In this document: in pieces, positions 8,605 to 17,462 of the stretch
Numbering within the stretch: position 1 is the stretch's first letter
How the letters are laid out: every line of letters starts with the position of its first letter
DNA from: Cellulomonas sp. SLBN-39
GTDB lineage: Bacteria > Actinomycetota > Actinomycetes > Actinomycetales > Cellulomonadaceae
Direction: 5' to 3'
Length of the DNA: 64,000 nucleotides
Assembly: GCF_006715865.1 (NCBI RefSeq)
Contig: NZ_VFOA01000001.1
Span: 2,046,001 to 2,110,000 of the forward strand
Notes under the pieces: generated by a model
The model's input: only the letters and a program-made list of their open reading frames with translations
What the model was told of the DNA's origin: nothing
Databases searched by the model: none
Translations under genes and position numbers: made by a program

Positions 8605-9038
8605 GGGCGGTGGTGCAGCGGGTCACGCGCGCCGCGGTGCGCGTGGACGGCGAGGTCGTCGGGGCGGTCGACCGGCCGGGGCTGCTCGCGCTGGTGGGCG
8701 TCACGCCCGGCGACGGGCCGGCGCAGGTCGAGCTGGTGGCGCGCAAGATCGCCGAGCTGCGGATCCTGCGCGACGAGCGGTCGGCGGTCGAGGTGGGGGC
8801 GCCCGTGCTGGTGGTCAGCCAGTTCACGCTGTACGGGGACACGCGCAAGGGGCGGCGGCCCACGTGGAACGCCGCCGCGCCGGGAGCTGTGGCCGAGCCG
8901 CTGGTGGAGGCGGTCGTCACGGCGCTGCGCGACCGGGGGCTGGAGGTCGCCACGGGGCGGTTCGGTGCGGACATGCAGGTCGAGCTGGTCAACGACGGTC
9001 CGGTGACGATCCTGCTGGAGTCGACGCCCGACGTCTGA
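8601..9038 (+). CDS. dtd: D-aminoacyl-tRNA deacylase
   Basis: Cytoplasmic editing enzyme that hydrolyses D-amino acids from mischarged tRNAs. It is 145 residues long, the normal length. Motifs: [12 protein letters not shown] start (here [12 protein letters not shown]), LLALVGV, the active-site [17 protein letters not shown] near residue 78, and the Gly-cisPro-like element [14 protein letters not shown] near the C-terminus, which enforces chirality. GTG start overlaps the asparaginase stop (GTGA). Last gene of the operon. Confidence 0.95.
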   Translation: MRAVVQRVTRAAVRVDGEVVGAVDRPGLLALVGVTPGDGPAQVELVARKIAELRILRDERSAVEVGAPVLVVSQFTLYGDTRKGRRPTWNAAAPGAVAEPLVEAVVTALRDRGLEVATGRFGADMQVELVNDGPVTILLESTPDV

Positions 9039-9070
9039 GGCCGTGCACAGGCTGTCCGCCGTCCGGGTGG

Positions 9071-9159
9071 TTGTCCACAGTCGTCCACAGGGTTTGTCCA
9101 CACCCTGACCTGCGATGACGGGTCCCTTTCCCCAGCATGGGGACAGAATCTGTGGACAA
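9071..9159. promoter_or_regulatory. cluster of four DnaA-box-like 9-mers
   Basis: TTGTCCACA occurs exactly at 9071-9079 and 9094-9102 on the plus strand and at 9151-9159 on the minus strand. A one-mismatch copy, TCGTCCACA, lies at 9081-9089. TTGTCCACA is the preferred DnaA box of GC-rich actinobacteria such as Streptomyces. The 250-base gap also holds two short palindromes, CCCCA-GCA-TGGGG (9131-9143) and GTCCCC-AGGCG-GGGGAC (9170-9186). No dnaA, dnaN or rpmH is nearby, so this is not an obvious oriC; a DnaA titration or DnaA-regulated promoter site is plausible. Confidence 0.55.
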
Positions 9160-9288
9160 GTGGCGCGTGGTCCCCAGGCGGGGGACGCCCCGCGCACAGC
9201 CTGGGGACGGCCTGCGGCGCCTCCCGGGTCCCGCCTGTCGGTCTCGGCCCGTCCACCTCCGGCACCTCCCGCACGGCATCCTGGGTGC

Positions 9289-9828
9289 ATGGCGACGGAC
9301 CTGAGGATCGAGATCGTCCAGGGCGACCTCACCCGCGAGGCCACCGACGTCGTGGTCAACGCGGCCAACAGCGGGCTGCTCGGCGGCGGGGGCGTCGACG
9401 GCGCCCTGCACGCCGCCGCCGGTCCGGGGCTGCTGGCCGCGTGCCGGGAACTGCGCCGCACCGTGCTCCCCGACGGTCTGCCCGTCGGGCAGGCGGTGGC
9501 CACACCCGGGTTCGACCTGCCCGCACGGTGGGTGGTGCACACGGTCGGGCCGGACCGGCACCGCGGGCAGACCGACCCGGCGCTGCTCGCGTCGTGCTTC
9601 ACGTCCAGCCTCGACGTCGCCGCCGGGCTCGGGGCACGGAGCGTCGCCTTCCCGGCGGTGAGCGCGGGCGTCTACGGGTGGGCGGCCGACGAGGTGGCGC
9701 GCGTCGCGCTCGACGCGGTCACGGCCTGGGCGCAGGCGCCGGGCGCGACGTCCGTGGACCTCGTGCGGTTCGTCCTGCTCTCGCCCCCGGTCCTCGCGGC
9801 GTTCACGGCCGCCCGCACGACGCCCTGA
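9289..9828 (+). CDS. macro-domain protein (O-acetyl-ADP-ribose deacetylase type)
   Basis: A single macro domain of 179 residues predicted to bind ADP-ribose and hydrolyse O-acetyl-ADP-ribose or ADP-ribosyl esters. Diagnostic elements: QGDLTREATDVVVNAANSGL near residues 9-28, the phosphate loop GGGGVDGALHAAAGPGL, and the second loop FPAVSAGVYGWA near 120. Order and spacing match YmdB/MacroD-type proteins. ATG at 9289 follows the DnaA-box region with no clear ribosome site. A sirtuin that could make O-acetyl-ADP-ribose is encoded 8 kb away, at 17459-18181. Confidence 0.93.
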   Translation: MATDLRIEIVQGDLTREATDVVVNAANSGLLGGGGVDGALHAAAGPGLLAACRELRRTVLPDGLPVGQAVATPGFDLPARWVVHTVGPDRHRGQTDPALLASCFTSSLDVAAGLGARSVAFPAVSAGVYGWAADEVARVALDAVTAWAQAPGATSVDLVRFVLLSPPVLAAFTAARTTP

Positions 9829-9900
9829 CGGGACGCACGGGCCGCGACGCCCAAGCCGGGACGGGCGAGCCACGACGCGCGGACGGGCGGGGTCGGGCGC

Positions 9901-9933
9901 ACCGGCGGGGCCGGGGGCACCGGCCCCGCCGGT
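9901..9933 (+). terminator. GC-rich hairpin after the macro-domain gene
   Basis: ACCGGCGGGGCCGG (9901-9914) and CCGGCCCCGCCGGT (9920-9933) form a perfect 14-bp stem with a 5-base loop. There is no T-run, as is usual in this GC class. It sits between two convergent genes and could act on both strands. Confidence 0.6.
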
Positions 9934-9998
9934 CGTCAGACGTCGTCGGTCGTCAGACGTCGTCGGTCGTGAGACGTCGTCGGTCGTCAGGCCTCGTC
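9931..9998. repeat. four tandem 17-bp units at the end of the aldo/keto reductase gene
   Basis: Units GGTCGTCAGACGTCGTC at 9931-9947 and 9948-9964 are identical. 9965-9981 differs at one base. 9982-9998 (GGTCGTCAGGCCTCGTC) differs at two and contains the stop codon and last codons of the reductase gene. The copies look like serial duplication of the gene's 3' end, each carrying a TGA on the minus strand. Confidence 0.85.
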
Positions 9999-10856
9999 GA
10001 GGTGGACGAGCTCCTCGGGGGAGAGCAGCAGGTCGGCCGCACGGACGGAGTCCTGGACCGACGCAGGCCGGGACGCGCCCGGGATGGGGACGACGACGTC
10101 GGCCTGCGCGAGCTCCCACGCGAGCGCGACCTGCTGCGGGCTGACGCCGTGGGCCTGCGCGACGGCGGCGAACGGGGCGAACCGCGAGCCCAGGTCGCCC
10201 GCGCGGGCGATCCCGCCGAGCGGGCTCCACGGCAGGAACGCGACGCCCATCTCGGCGCACAGGTCGAGCTCGGGCTGCGACGAGCGGAACGCGGGCGAGT
10301 ACTGGTTCTGCACGGACGCGAGCCGCCCGCCCAGCACCTCCTGCGCGAGGCGGATCTGGTCGGGGTCCGCGTTGGAGATCCCGGCCAGGCGGATCGTGCC
10401 GGCGTCGAGCAGCTCGGCGAGCACGCCGACGGAGTCCGCGTAGGGCACGGCCGGGTCGGGGCGGTGGAGCTGGTAGAGGCCGATCGCCTCGACGCCGAGC
10501 CGCCGCGCGGACGCCTGCGCCGCCGCCCGCAGGTGCTCGGGCCGGCCGTCGATCGTCCAGGAGCCGTCGCCGGGGCGCAGGTGCCCGCCCTTCGTCGCGA
10601 CCAGGACGGACGACGCGTCGCCGCCCCAGGTGCGCAGGGCGCCCGCGATGAGCTCCTCGTTGTGGCCGACCTCGTCGGCGTGCAGGTGGTAGGCGTCGGC
10701 GGTGTCGATCAGGGTGACGCCCGCGTCGAGCGCGGCGTGGATGGTGGCGACCGAGCGCTCGGCGTCGGGGCGGCCCTCGATGGACATGGGCATCCCGCCG
10801 AGGCCGATCGCGCTCACGGGGTGGTCGGCGACGAAGCGTGTGTGCATGCTCCCCAT
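9987..10856 (-). CDS. aldo/keto reductase
   Basis: NADPH-dependent (beta/alpha)8 oxidoreductase of broad carbonyl specificity. The ~289 residues show IGLGGMPMS at strand 1, the catalytic Asp and Tyr in DAGVTLIDTADAYH, the catalytic Lys in LVATKGG near residue 90, and LYQLHRPD. Further on are AGISNAD, VQNQYSPAFR and the NADP-binding VPIPGASRP near the end. The start could be ATG at 10856 (MGSMHTRF) or at 10847; neither has a well-placed ribosome site. The 3' end lies inside a 17-bp tandem repeat. Located 28 bases after a class V aminotransferase gene on the same strand. Confidence 0.9.
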   Translation of the reverse strand: MGSMHTRFVADHPVSAIGLGGMPMSIEGRPDAERSVATIHAALDAGVTLIDTADAYHLHADEVGHNEELIAGALRTWGGDASSVLVATKGGHLRPGDGSWTIDGRPEHLRAAAQASARRLGVEAIGLYQLHRPDPAVPYADSVGVLAELLDAGTIRLAGISNADPDQIRLAQEVLGGRLASVQNQYSPAFRSSQPELDLCAEMGVAFLPWSPLGGIARAGDLGSRFAPFAAVAQAHGVSPQQVALAWELAQADVVVPIPGASRPASVQDSVRAADLLLSPEELVHLDEA

Positions 10857-10884
10857 CCGACACCCCGGCCCGGGCGGACGCACC

Positions 10885-11961
10885 TCAGGGGCGCAGGGCG
10901 CGGAGCACGCGGTCGACGTCGTCCGTGCTGTTCCACACGTGGAAGGCCATCCGCACGCCGCCGCCGCGGGTCGCCGCGCGCACGCCCGCCGCGGCGAGGG
11001 CCGCGCCGACGGTGCCGTCCGGGTCGGGCAGCGCGACGAACGCCGTGCCCGTGCGGGGCAGGTCCAGGCCGTCGCACAGCAGGTCGGTCAGGCCGACGTC
11101 GTGGGCCCGCACCAGCTCGGGGTCGGTGCCCGCGAACGCCTCGAGCGCGGGCACGGCACCGGCCCAGCACAGCCAGGCGGGGGAGACGTCGAGCCGTCGC
11201 GTCGTGGTGGCCAGGTGCATGGCGGGCCCGTAGGTCGACGCCCAGCGCTCCTCGCCGGCGTACCAGCCGGCCTGCCCGGGGCGGACCCGCTCGAGCGCGT
11301 CGGGCGTCGCGGTGAGGAAGCCGACGCCGCGCGGGGCGGCGAGCCACTTGTACGCCGAGCAGACCGTCAGGTCGAAGGCGCCGGCGTCGACGGGCAGCCA
11401 CCCGGCCTGGGTCAGGTCGGCGAGCGTCGTGGCGCCGACCTGCGCCGCCGCGGCGCGTACGGCGTCGACGTCGGCGACGCGTCCGTCGACGGACTGCACG
11501 AGGGAGAACGCCACGAGGTCGCAGCCGTCGGCGACCGCGTCGGCCAGGGCGTCGAGGGGCACGTGCCGGACCTGCACCCCGCGGTCCTGCTGGGTCATGA
11601 ACGGCCAGGTCACCGACGTGAAGTCGCCCTCGACGGCCACCACGCGGGCCCCGTCGGGCAGCGACGCGGCCACCTGGCCGACCATCGCGGACGTCTGCGC
11701 GCCGACGGCCACGAGCGCGGGGTCGACGCCGACGAGGCGGGCGTACGCGGCGCGCGACGCCTCGACGGCCTCGTCGTACCGGGTGGTCGACGCGCCGCCG
11801 GCCGCCCACGCGTCGAGCTCGGTGCGCAGGACGTCGAGCGACCCGCGGGCCGGCAACCCGGAGGTCGCGGCGTCGAGGTAGCCGGGCACCGGCACGAACT
11901 GCGCCCGCAGCGCGTCGAGCGGGGCGGTGGCGGGGCGGGCGGTCGTGGCGGCGGACGTCAT
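10885..11961 (-). CDS. class V aminotransferase-like PLP enzyme
   Basis: Fold-type I PLP-dependent enzyme of the class V group (cysteine desulfurase/kynureninase/isopenicillin epimerase-like), 358 residues. The PLP-lysine motif is CSAYKWLAAPRG near residue 217. The cofactor-binding DLTQAGWLPV stands before it, and YLDAATSGLP near residue 28 is the typical N-terminal substrate loop. The exact reaction cannot be assigned. Divergent from a LysR-type regulator 81 bases away, which is its likely controller; probably co-transcribed with the aldo/keto reductase downstream. Confidence 0.83.
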   Translation of the reverse strand: MTSAATTARPATAPLDALRAQFVPVPGYLDAATSGLPARGSLDVLRTELDAWAAGGASTTRYDEAVEASRAAYARLVGVDPALVAVGAQTSAMVGQVAASLPDGARVVAVEGDFTSVTWPFMTQQDRGVQVRHVPLDALADAVADGCDLVAFSLVQSVDGRVADVDAVRAAAAQVGATTLADLTQAGWLPVDAGAFDLTVCSAYKWLAAPRGVGFLTATPDALERVRPGQAGWYAGEERWASTYGPAMHLATTTRRLDVSPAWLCWAGAVPALEAFAGTDPELVRAHDVGLTDLLCDGLDLPRTGTAFVALPDPDGTVGAALAAAGVRAATRGGGVRMAFHVWNSTDDVDRVLRALRP

Positions 11962-12030
11962 GCAGCGATCGTCCTGCCGTCCCGGTCATCCGACAACGGC
12001 CACTTCAGCACCGGTGGCATCACCCGCGGT

Positions 12031-12036
12031 TATGGT
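12031..12036 (+). promoter_or_regulatory. -10 element TATGGT, leaderless promoter
   Basis: TATGGT (TANNNT) ends 6 bases before the LysR GTG at 12043, and no ribosome site is present. Lies in the 81-base gap shared with the divergent aminotransferase gene. Confidence 0.5.
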
Positions 12037-12042
12037 CGGCGG

Positions 12043-13023
12043 GTGACCGGACACGCCCACGTGCCGGCGGTGACGACCGACCAGGTCCCCGTCGGCGAGC
12101 CGCTCGACGTCGGTGCGCTGCGCCTGCTGCAGGCCGTCGGCGAGCACGGCACCCTCACGGCGGCGGCCGTCGCGCTCGGCATCAGCCAGCCCGCCGCCAG
12201 CCAGCACGTGCGCCGGCTCGAGCGCCGCCTGGGCACGGCCCTGCTCGACCGCGGCGGGCGGCGTGTGCGGCTCACCGAGGCCGGGCGGGTCCTGGCCCGG
12301 CACGGGGTGACCGTCAGCGCCGCCCTGCACGCCGCCCACGCGGAGGTCGCCGCGCTCACCGGGCTGCGCGCGGGCGTCGTGCGGCTCGTCGGCTTCCCGT
12401 CCGCCGCGGCCACGCTCGTGCCGCCCGCGCTCGCCCAGCTGCGCGCCGCCCACCCCGGTCTGACCGTCGCCCTCCAGGAGGCCGAGCCGCCCGCCTCGCT
12501 CGACCTGCTGCGCTCGGGCGCCGCCGACGTCGTCCTCGGCTTCACCTACGACGGCGCCGGGGCGGCCGACCTCGCGGGCCTGCACGTCGAGCCCCTGCTG
12601 GTCGACACCACGCACGTGGCCCTGCCCGCGGACCACCCCGCCGCCGCGCCGACCGGTCCCGACGTCGCTGGCCTGGACCTCGCCGACCTGGCCGACGCCG
12701 ACTGGATCGCCGGCTGCCCCCGCTGCCGCGGCCACCTCGTCGACGCGAGCCGCGCCCGCGGCTTCGAGCCGCGCGTCGTGCACGCCACCGACGACTACCC
12801 GGCGGTGCTCGGCCTGGTCGCCGCCGGCCTCGGCGTCGCGGTGCTGCCCGGGCTCGTCGCCCCGGCCGCCCGCCGCACCGACGGCGTGGTGCTGCGGCGC
12901 GCCGCGGGCACCCGCGACCGCCGTGTGTGGGCCGCCACCACCCCGGACCTTGCGCGCGTGCCGTCCGTCGCGGCGACCACGGACGCGCTGCACCGGGCCG
13001 CGGCGGCCCTCGGCACGGTCTAG
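12043..13023 (+). CDS. LysR-family transcriptional regulator
   Basis: 326 residues: an N-terminal winged HTH (residues ~20-80, LLQAVGEHGTLTAAAVALGI then SQPAASQHVRRLERRLG) and a C-terminal periplasmic-binding-protein-like effector domain (VRLVGFPSAAATLVPPAL, later YPAVLGLVAAGLGVAVLPGL). The pair of cysteines GCPRCRGHLV near residue 225 lies in the effector domain and could be redox-active, but this is speculative. Divergent from the class V aminotransferase, so that gene and the reductase are the most likely targets. Its stop overlaps the convergent HAD gene by 3 bases. Confidence 0.9.
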   Translation: MTGHAHVPAVTTDQVPVGEPLDVGALRLLQAVGEHGTLTAAAVALGISQPAASQHVRRLERRLGTALLDRGGRRVRLTEAGRVLARHGVTVSAALHAAHAEVAALTGLRAGVVRLVGFPSAAATLVPPALAQLRAAHPGLTVALQEAEPPASLDLLRSGAADVVLGFTYDGAGAADLAGLHVEPLLVDTTHVALPADHPAAAPTGPDVAGLDLADLADADWIAGCPRCRGHLVDASRARGFEPRVVHATDDYPAVLGLVAAGLGVAVLPGLVAPAARRTDGVVLRRAAGTRDRRVWAATTPDLARVPSVAATTDALHRAAAALGTV

Positions 13024-13883
13024 GGGCGGACCAGCGCGTCCAGGTCGATCCGCAGCGCCGACGCGACGGTGCGGACCACGCCGTTCGCCGTGTTGGCGGG
13101 GGCGACGTACCGGGCCAGCGCCCGGACCTGCGGGTGCGCGTTGTCCATGGCGAACGACCAGTGCGCCGCACCGAGCATGCCGACGTCGTTGAGGTAGTCG
13201 CCGAACGCCATGGTCTGCTCCGGGCCCACGCCGAGCGCGGCCTGCACGGCCCGCAGCGCCGTGCCCTTGTCCGCGGTCGGGCTCATCACGTCGACCCAGT
13301 GCTCGCCGGAGACGAGCACGCGGGCCGCGTCCCCGAGGTCTGCCAGGCGCGTCGCGGCCCCGGCCTCGGCGCCGCCGAAGTCGTACACCGCGACCTTGAG
13401 GACGGTGTCGTCGACCGCGAGGAGGTCGTCGACGACCTCCAGCCGGGCGTAGTACGGCGCGCACTGCGCGAGGAACGCCTCGTCCGTGCGCTCGACGTAC
13501 GCCGACCCGATCCCGCACAGCACGGTGCCGACGTCCAGGTCGGCCGCGTCCCGCACCCGCTGCACGGCGGCGTGCGCCGTGGCGGTCGCCAGGCCGTCGA
13601 CCGCGAGCGCGTGCCCGTCGCGCACCACGTACGAGCCGTTCTCGGCGACGTACACCAGGTCGTCACGCCCGAGCTCGCGGCGCAGCGTCGCGTACTGGCG
13701 ACCCGACGCCGGCACGACCGCCACGCCCCGGCGCAGCAGCTCGTCCAGCAGCGGCCAGAACGTGGGGTGGATGCGCTTGTCGTCGTCGAGCAGCGAGCCG
13801 TCCATGTCGAGCGCCAGCAGCGCGAGGTCGGGGACGACGTCGAGCACGGGCGGCTCGAGGACCGGGGCGGGCGCGGGGGTCAT
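13020..13883 (-). CDS. HAD-superfamily (Cof-type) phosphatase
   Basis: 287-residue haloacid-dehalogenase-like hydrolase. Motif I is [15 protein letters not shown] (nucleophile and acid Asp), motif [11 protein letters not shown], motif III Lys in [13 protein letters not shown], and motif [15 protein letters not shown]. The large C2 cap and length fit Cof/YbiV sugar-phosphate phosphatases. ATG at 13883 overlaps the modBC stop by ATGA, so it is translationally coupled as the last gene of the molybdate operon. A role in molybdenum metabolism is not implied by the family. Confidence 0.9.
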   Translation of the reverse strand: MTPAPAPVLEPPVLDVVPDLALLALDMDGSLLDDDKRIHPTFWPLLDELLRRGVAVVPASGRQYATLRRELGRDDLVYVAENGSYVVRDGHALAVDGLATATAHAAVQRVRDAADLDVGTVLCGIGSAYVERTDEAFLAQCAPYYARLEVVDDLLAVDDTVLKVAVYDFGGAEAGAATRLADLGDAARVLVSGEHWVDVMSPTADKGTALRAVQAALGVGPEQTMAFGDYLNDVGMLGAAHWSFAMDNAHPQVRALARYVAPANTANGVVRTVASALRIDLDALVRP

Positions 13884-15964
13884 CCCACGAGTGTCGCACC
13901 GGGCGCGGGGGCGGCCGGACGCGCGTGCACCGCGAGCTCGGCGGCCTTGACGGTGAACCACGCCTCCGTGCCGGGGGTGAGGCCGAGCGCCGCGACGGCC
14001 CGGGGTGTCAGGTCCGCCGCGAGCACCACCCCGCCCGCGGCCGTCCCGCGCACCCGCACGAGGGCGCCCGACGGCTCGACGCCCGTGAGGCGCACGGGCA
14101 CGACGTTGCGGGGACTGCCGGAGGGGTGCGTGGTGTGCACGGCCACGGCCCGGGGCTCGACCACCGCCGCCGCCGGCTCACCCACCGCGAGCGGCTCGGT
14201 CGACGTGCCGACGAGCACCAGGCCCGCACCGGTGTCGACGGTGACCTCGTGCTCCTCGCCCGCCGCCCCGCCCGCCGCACGGCCCGCCGCGCCGCCCCGT
14301 GCGTGGCCGTCCGGGGAGGCCACGACAGTGCCCGTGACCAGGTGCACGCCCGCGAGCCGGGCCGCGAACGCCGACCGGGGCCGGGCGAGCACCTCGGCCA
14401 CCGGGCCGTCCTCGACGACGCGGCCGTCGGCGAGCACCACGACCCGGTCGGCCAGCACCAGCACGTCCAGGAGGTCGTGCGTGACCAGCAGCGTCGTGCG
14501 CGGCTCCGCGCGCGCCAGACCCAGCAGCAGGGTGCGCGCGTGCGCCGCGACGCCGACGTCCAGGGCCGCGAACGGCTCGTCGAGCAGCAGCACCCGCGGG
14601 TCGGTCGCCAGCGCGCGGGCGAGCGCGACCCGCTGCGCCTGGCCACCCGACAGCGCGTGCCCCCGCCGCCCCGCCAGGTGCCCGGCCCCGACGCGGTCCA
14701 GCGCGACGGCCGCGCGATCGCGGGACCGCCGCCGGCTCGCACCGCGCGAGCGGGGGCCGAACGCGACGTCGTCGAGCACGGCGAGGTGCTCGAGCAGCAG
14801 GGGGCGCTGGGCGACCCAGCCGACGTGCCGGTCGCGCGGCGGGGCCCGGGTGACGTCGACGCCGTCGACGCGGACCTCCCCCTCGCCGGGCACGAGGCCC
14901 GCGACGGCGGCCAGCAGCGTCGACTTGCCGGCGCCGTTCTCGCCGAGCACCGCCACGACCTGGCCGGGCGACACGTCGAGCGTCACGTCGAGCCCGCGGT
15001 CCGGCACCCGGACGGCGACCCGCAGCGCAGCCGCCGGTCGGACGCCTCCCGCGGTGCCGTCCGGCCGGGGTGCGGGCGCGGCGACCACGCCCGGACCGTC
15101 GTCGGGGTCGGTCCTGCGCACGCCTGCCCCGTCCGCCGGCCCCGCACCGTCCGCCGGTCCGCCGTGGCGCCCAGGGCCTCGCCCGGGGGAAGCCGGTGCG
15201 CCCGTCGCGTGCACGCCGACGGTGACGGCGAGCGCGACGACGACGAGCAGCACCGCGAGCGCGACGGCCGCGTCGGGGTCGGCGCTGCGCTGGAGGTAGA
15301 TCTCCAGCGGCAGGGTCTGCGTGACGCCCGGCAGGGCGCCGGCGAACGTGATCGTGGCCCCGAACTCCCCGAGCGCGCGCGCGAACGCCAGCACCGCGCC
15401 CGATGCGAGCCCGGGCAGCACGCGCGGCAGGGTGACCCGGCGCAGCACGGTCGTGGGGCCGGCGCCGAGGGTGGCGGCGACGTCCTCGACGCGGTCGTCG
15501 AGGGTGCGCAGCGCACCCTCGAGGCCGAGCACGAGGAACGGCAGGGCCACGAACGTCTGCGCGAGCACGACGGCGACGGTGGTGAACGGCACCTGCACGC
15601 CCAGCAGCTCCAGCGGGGTGCCGAGCAGCCCGCGACGACCGAAGGTGTGCAGCAGCGCGAGGCCGCCGACGACCGGGGGCAGCACGAGGGGGAGCAGCAC
15701 GAGCGCGCGCACGACGCGCTGCCCGGGGAACCGGGTGCGCGCCAGCACGAGCGCGAGCGGTGCGCCGAGCGCGACGCACGCGACCGTCGCGACGACGGCG
15801 GTGCCCAGCGACAGCCCGAGCGCGTCGAGCGCGGCGGGCGAGGTGACTAGGGCGAGCGCGCCGGCCGGGTCGGTGCGCAGCACGAGCGCCACCACCGGCA
15901 GCACGACGAGGAGCGCCCCGAGCGCCGCGGGCACGAGCACCCAGCGGGGCAGCGTGCGCATCAC
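13880..15964 (-). CDS. modBC: fused molybdate ABC permease-ATPase (ModB-ModC) with Mop domain
   Basis: A 694-residue fusion. Residues ~1-255 are a ModB-type permease with about five to six helices and the EAA loop ([19 protein letters not shown], ~164-182). A Gly/Pro/Ala-rich linker spans ~256-310. Residues ~312-540 are a ModC-type ATPase with Walker [10 protein letters not shown] (341-349), signature LSGGQ (438-442) and Walker B LLLDEP (459-464). Residues ~622-685 form a Mop-like molybdate/tungstate-binding domain ([10 protein letters not shown]...FTVKAAEL). ModB and ModC are separate in most bacteria. Downstream of modA by 19 bases and overlapping the HAD gene, so one operon. Confidence 0.92.
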   Translation of the reverse strand: MMRTLPRWVLVPAALGALLVVLPVVALVLRTDPAGALALVTSPAALDALGLSLGTAVVATVACVALGAPLALVLARTRFPGQRVVRALVLLPLVLPPVVGGLALLHTFGRRGLLGTPLELLGVQVPFTTVAVVLAQTFVALPFLVLGLEGALRTLDDRVEDVAATLGAGPTTVLRRVTLPRVLPGLASGAVLAFARALGEFGATITFAGALPGVTQTLPLEIYLQRSADPDAAVALAVLLVVVALAVTVGVHATGAPASPGRGPGRHGGPADGAGPADGAGVRRTDPDDGPGVVAAPAPRPDGTAGGVRPAAALRVAVRVPDRGLDVTLDVSPGQVVAVLGENGAGKSTLLAAVAGLVPGEGEVRVDGVDVTRAPPRDRHVGWVAQRPLLLEHLAVLDDVAFGPRSRGASRRRSRDRAAVALDRVGAGHLAGRRGHALSGGQAQRVALARALATDPRVLLLDEPFAALDVGVAAHARTLLLGLARAEPRTTLLVTHDLLDVLVLADRVVVLADGRVVEDGPVAEVLARPRSAFAARLAGVHLVTGTVVASPDGHARGGAAGRAAGGAAGEEHEVTVDTGAGLVLVGTSTEPLAVGEPAAAVVEPRAVAVHTTHPSGSPRNVVPVRLTGVEPSGALVRVRGTAAGGVVLAADLTPRAVAALGLTPGTEAWFTVKAAELAVHARPAAPAPGATLVG

Positions 15965-15983
15965 GCACCCCGGCCGGGGAGCG

Positions 15984-16793
15984 TCACGGCGTGCCGAACC
16001 CGGCGGCGGTGAGCGCGGCGCGCCCGTCGGGGCCGGTGAGCAGGTCGACCCACGCGGCGGCGAGGGTGTCGGTGCCGCGGTCGCGCGCCGACGTCGTCAC
16101 CGCGACGGGGTACACGTTGACGGCCGCGTCGGTCTCGGGCACGTCGACGACGCGCACGTCGGCGCCGGCCCGCGCGGCGTCGGTGACGTAGACCAGGCCC
16201 GCGTCGGCCTCGCCCGCGACGACCTTGGCGAGGACGTCGGTGACGGACTGCTCCTCGCCCACCCGGTGCACGCGTACGCCCGCGGCGTCCTCGACGGCGA
16301 CGGCGGCGGCCCCGCAGGGCACGGCCGGTGCGCAGACGACGACGGCGACGTCCTCGCGGGCGAGGTCGGCGAAGGACCCGACGCCCGCGGGGTCGTCGGG
16401 CGGGGTCACGACGGTGAGGGTGTTGGTGGCGAACGGCACGGGGTCCGCGGCGTCGCCGGCGTCGACGACGCGCGCGAGGCTGGCCTCGTCGGCGAGCGCG
16501 ACGACGTCCGCGGGGGCGCCGGCCAGCACCTGGTCGGCGAGGTCGGCGGAGCCCGCGGACGACAGGACGACGTCGACGCCGGGGTGGGTCTGCTCGTAGG
16601 TCGCGGCGAGGTCGGTGAAGACGTCGCGCAGCGACGCGGCGGCGAGCACGACGAGCGTCCTGGCCGGGGCGTCGTCGGTGCCGTGCGCCCCCGCGGCGGT
16701 GCACCCGCCCGTCAGGGCGACGGACAGGACGACGCCGGTGGCGAGGGCGCCACCGGGCAGGTGCCGGGTGCGGGCGGGACGGGCGACGGGCAC
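15984..16793 (-). CDS. modA: molybdate-binding lipoprotein ModA
   Basis: Extracytoplasmic substrate-binding protein of the molybdate ABC transporter, 269 residues. The N-terminus has a basic, then hydrophobic segment and a lipobox-like end, VALTGGC, so it is likely lipid-anchored after Cys31. The mature part begins [17 protein letters not shown], the classic ModA start whose serine contacts the oxyanion, with [20 protein letters not shown] following. [22 protein letters not shown] near residue 200 is also conserved. First gene of modA-modBC-HAD. I saw no obvious ModE-type operator in the 69 bases upstream. Confidence 0.92.
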   Translation of the reverse strand: MPVARPARTRHLPGGALATGVVLSVALTGGCTAAGAHGTDDAPARTLVVLAAASLRDVFTDLAATYEQTHPGVDVVLSSAGSADLADQVLAGAPADVVALADEASLARVVDAGDAADPVPFATNTLTVVTPPDDPAGVGSFADLAREDVAVVVCAPAVPCGAAAVAVEDAAGVRVHRVGEEQSVTDVLAKVVAGEADAGLVYVTDAARAGADVRVVDVPETDAAVNVYPVAVTTSARDRGTDTLAAAWVDLLTGPDGRAALTAAGFGTP

Positions 16794-16862
16794 GCCCCGA
16801 GGCTAGGGGCGCGCGTGCGGCACCACAAGGCGCCGACCGCCGCGCGTGCGGGTGATCAGGTG

Positions 16863-17462
16863 CTACGGGGCCGCGGCTGCGGCCGGGTCCGGCCACCACA
16901 GGCGCACGGCCTCGACGACCGCCCCGTCCGCCGGGGCGTGCGTGCCCGGCACGAGCGCGAGCGTCCACGGCCCGCCCAGGGCCGCCAGGTGGTGCGCCAG
17001 CTCGGTGGGCGACCCGAACGGGTCGCGCTCCCCGCTGACCGCCAGCACCGGCACCCGCACGTCGGGCAGGTGCGCCGTCCGCAGCTTCTCCGGCTCGCCC
17101 GGCGGGTGCAGCGGGTACGACAGCAGCAGCAGCCCCGCCACGTCCAGCCCCTCCGCGACCGCCATCGACGCCATCCGCCCGCCGAACGACCGCCCGCCCA
17201 CGACCAGCCGCCCCGTCGGCACCCCGAGCTCGGCGGCGAACGCCTCCGCCTCCGCCCGCACCCGCGCGACCGCGGCCCGGCCCCGCGGCAGGTCGACCCT
17301 CCGCACCGGCACCTGCGCGGCCAGCGCGGCGTCCAGCGCCACGAGGGTGCTGTGGTCGCGGGTCGCGCTCGCCCCCGGCGTCAGCAGCAGCCCCGCGACG
17401 TCCACCGGGGCGGCGTCGGCACGCACCACCCGCAGACCCGTCCGTGGCACCGGCACGCTCAT
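16863..17462 (-). CDS. alpha/beta hydrolase (dienelactone hydrolase/KANL3-Tex30-like)
   Basis: 199-residue hydrolase with the nucleophile elbow GGRSFGGRMASM near residue 93 (Ser nucleophile), the acid region VLAVSGERDPFGS near 140, and the His in VPGTHAP near 175, giving a plausible Ser-Asp-His triad. Small size and the GRSFGGR motif resemble the KANL3/Tex30 group of dienelactone-hydrolase-like proteins. ATG at 17462 overlaps the upstream sirtuin stop by 4 bases, so the pair is coupled. Substrate unknown. Confidence 0.82.
   Translation of the reverse strand: MSVPVPRTGLRVVRADAAPVDVAGLLLTPGASATRDHSTLVALDAALAAQVPVRRVDLPRGRAAVARVRAEAEAFAAELGVPTGRLVVGGRSFGGRMASMAVAEGLDVAGLLLLSYPLHPPGEPEKLRTAHLPDVRVPVLAVSGERDPFGSPTELAHHLAALGGPWTLALVPGTHAPADGAVVEAVRLWWPDPAAAAAP

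Noticed and set aside
9071..9159. DnaA boxes as the chromosomal origin
   Set aside because: No dnaA, dnaN, rpmH or gyr genes and no AT-rich unwinding segment nearby; four boxes are fewer than expected for an actinobacterial oriC.
9931..9998. Tandem 17-bp repeats as a CRISPR array
   Set aside because: Units are contiguous with no spacers, and no cas genes are present.
11962..12042. LysR T-N11-A operator between the aminotransferase and LysR genes
   Set aside because: Several weak matches exist in this 81-base gap but none is a convincing dyad.
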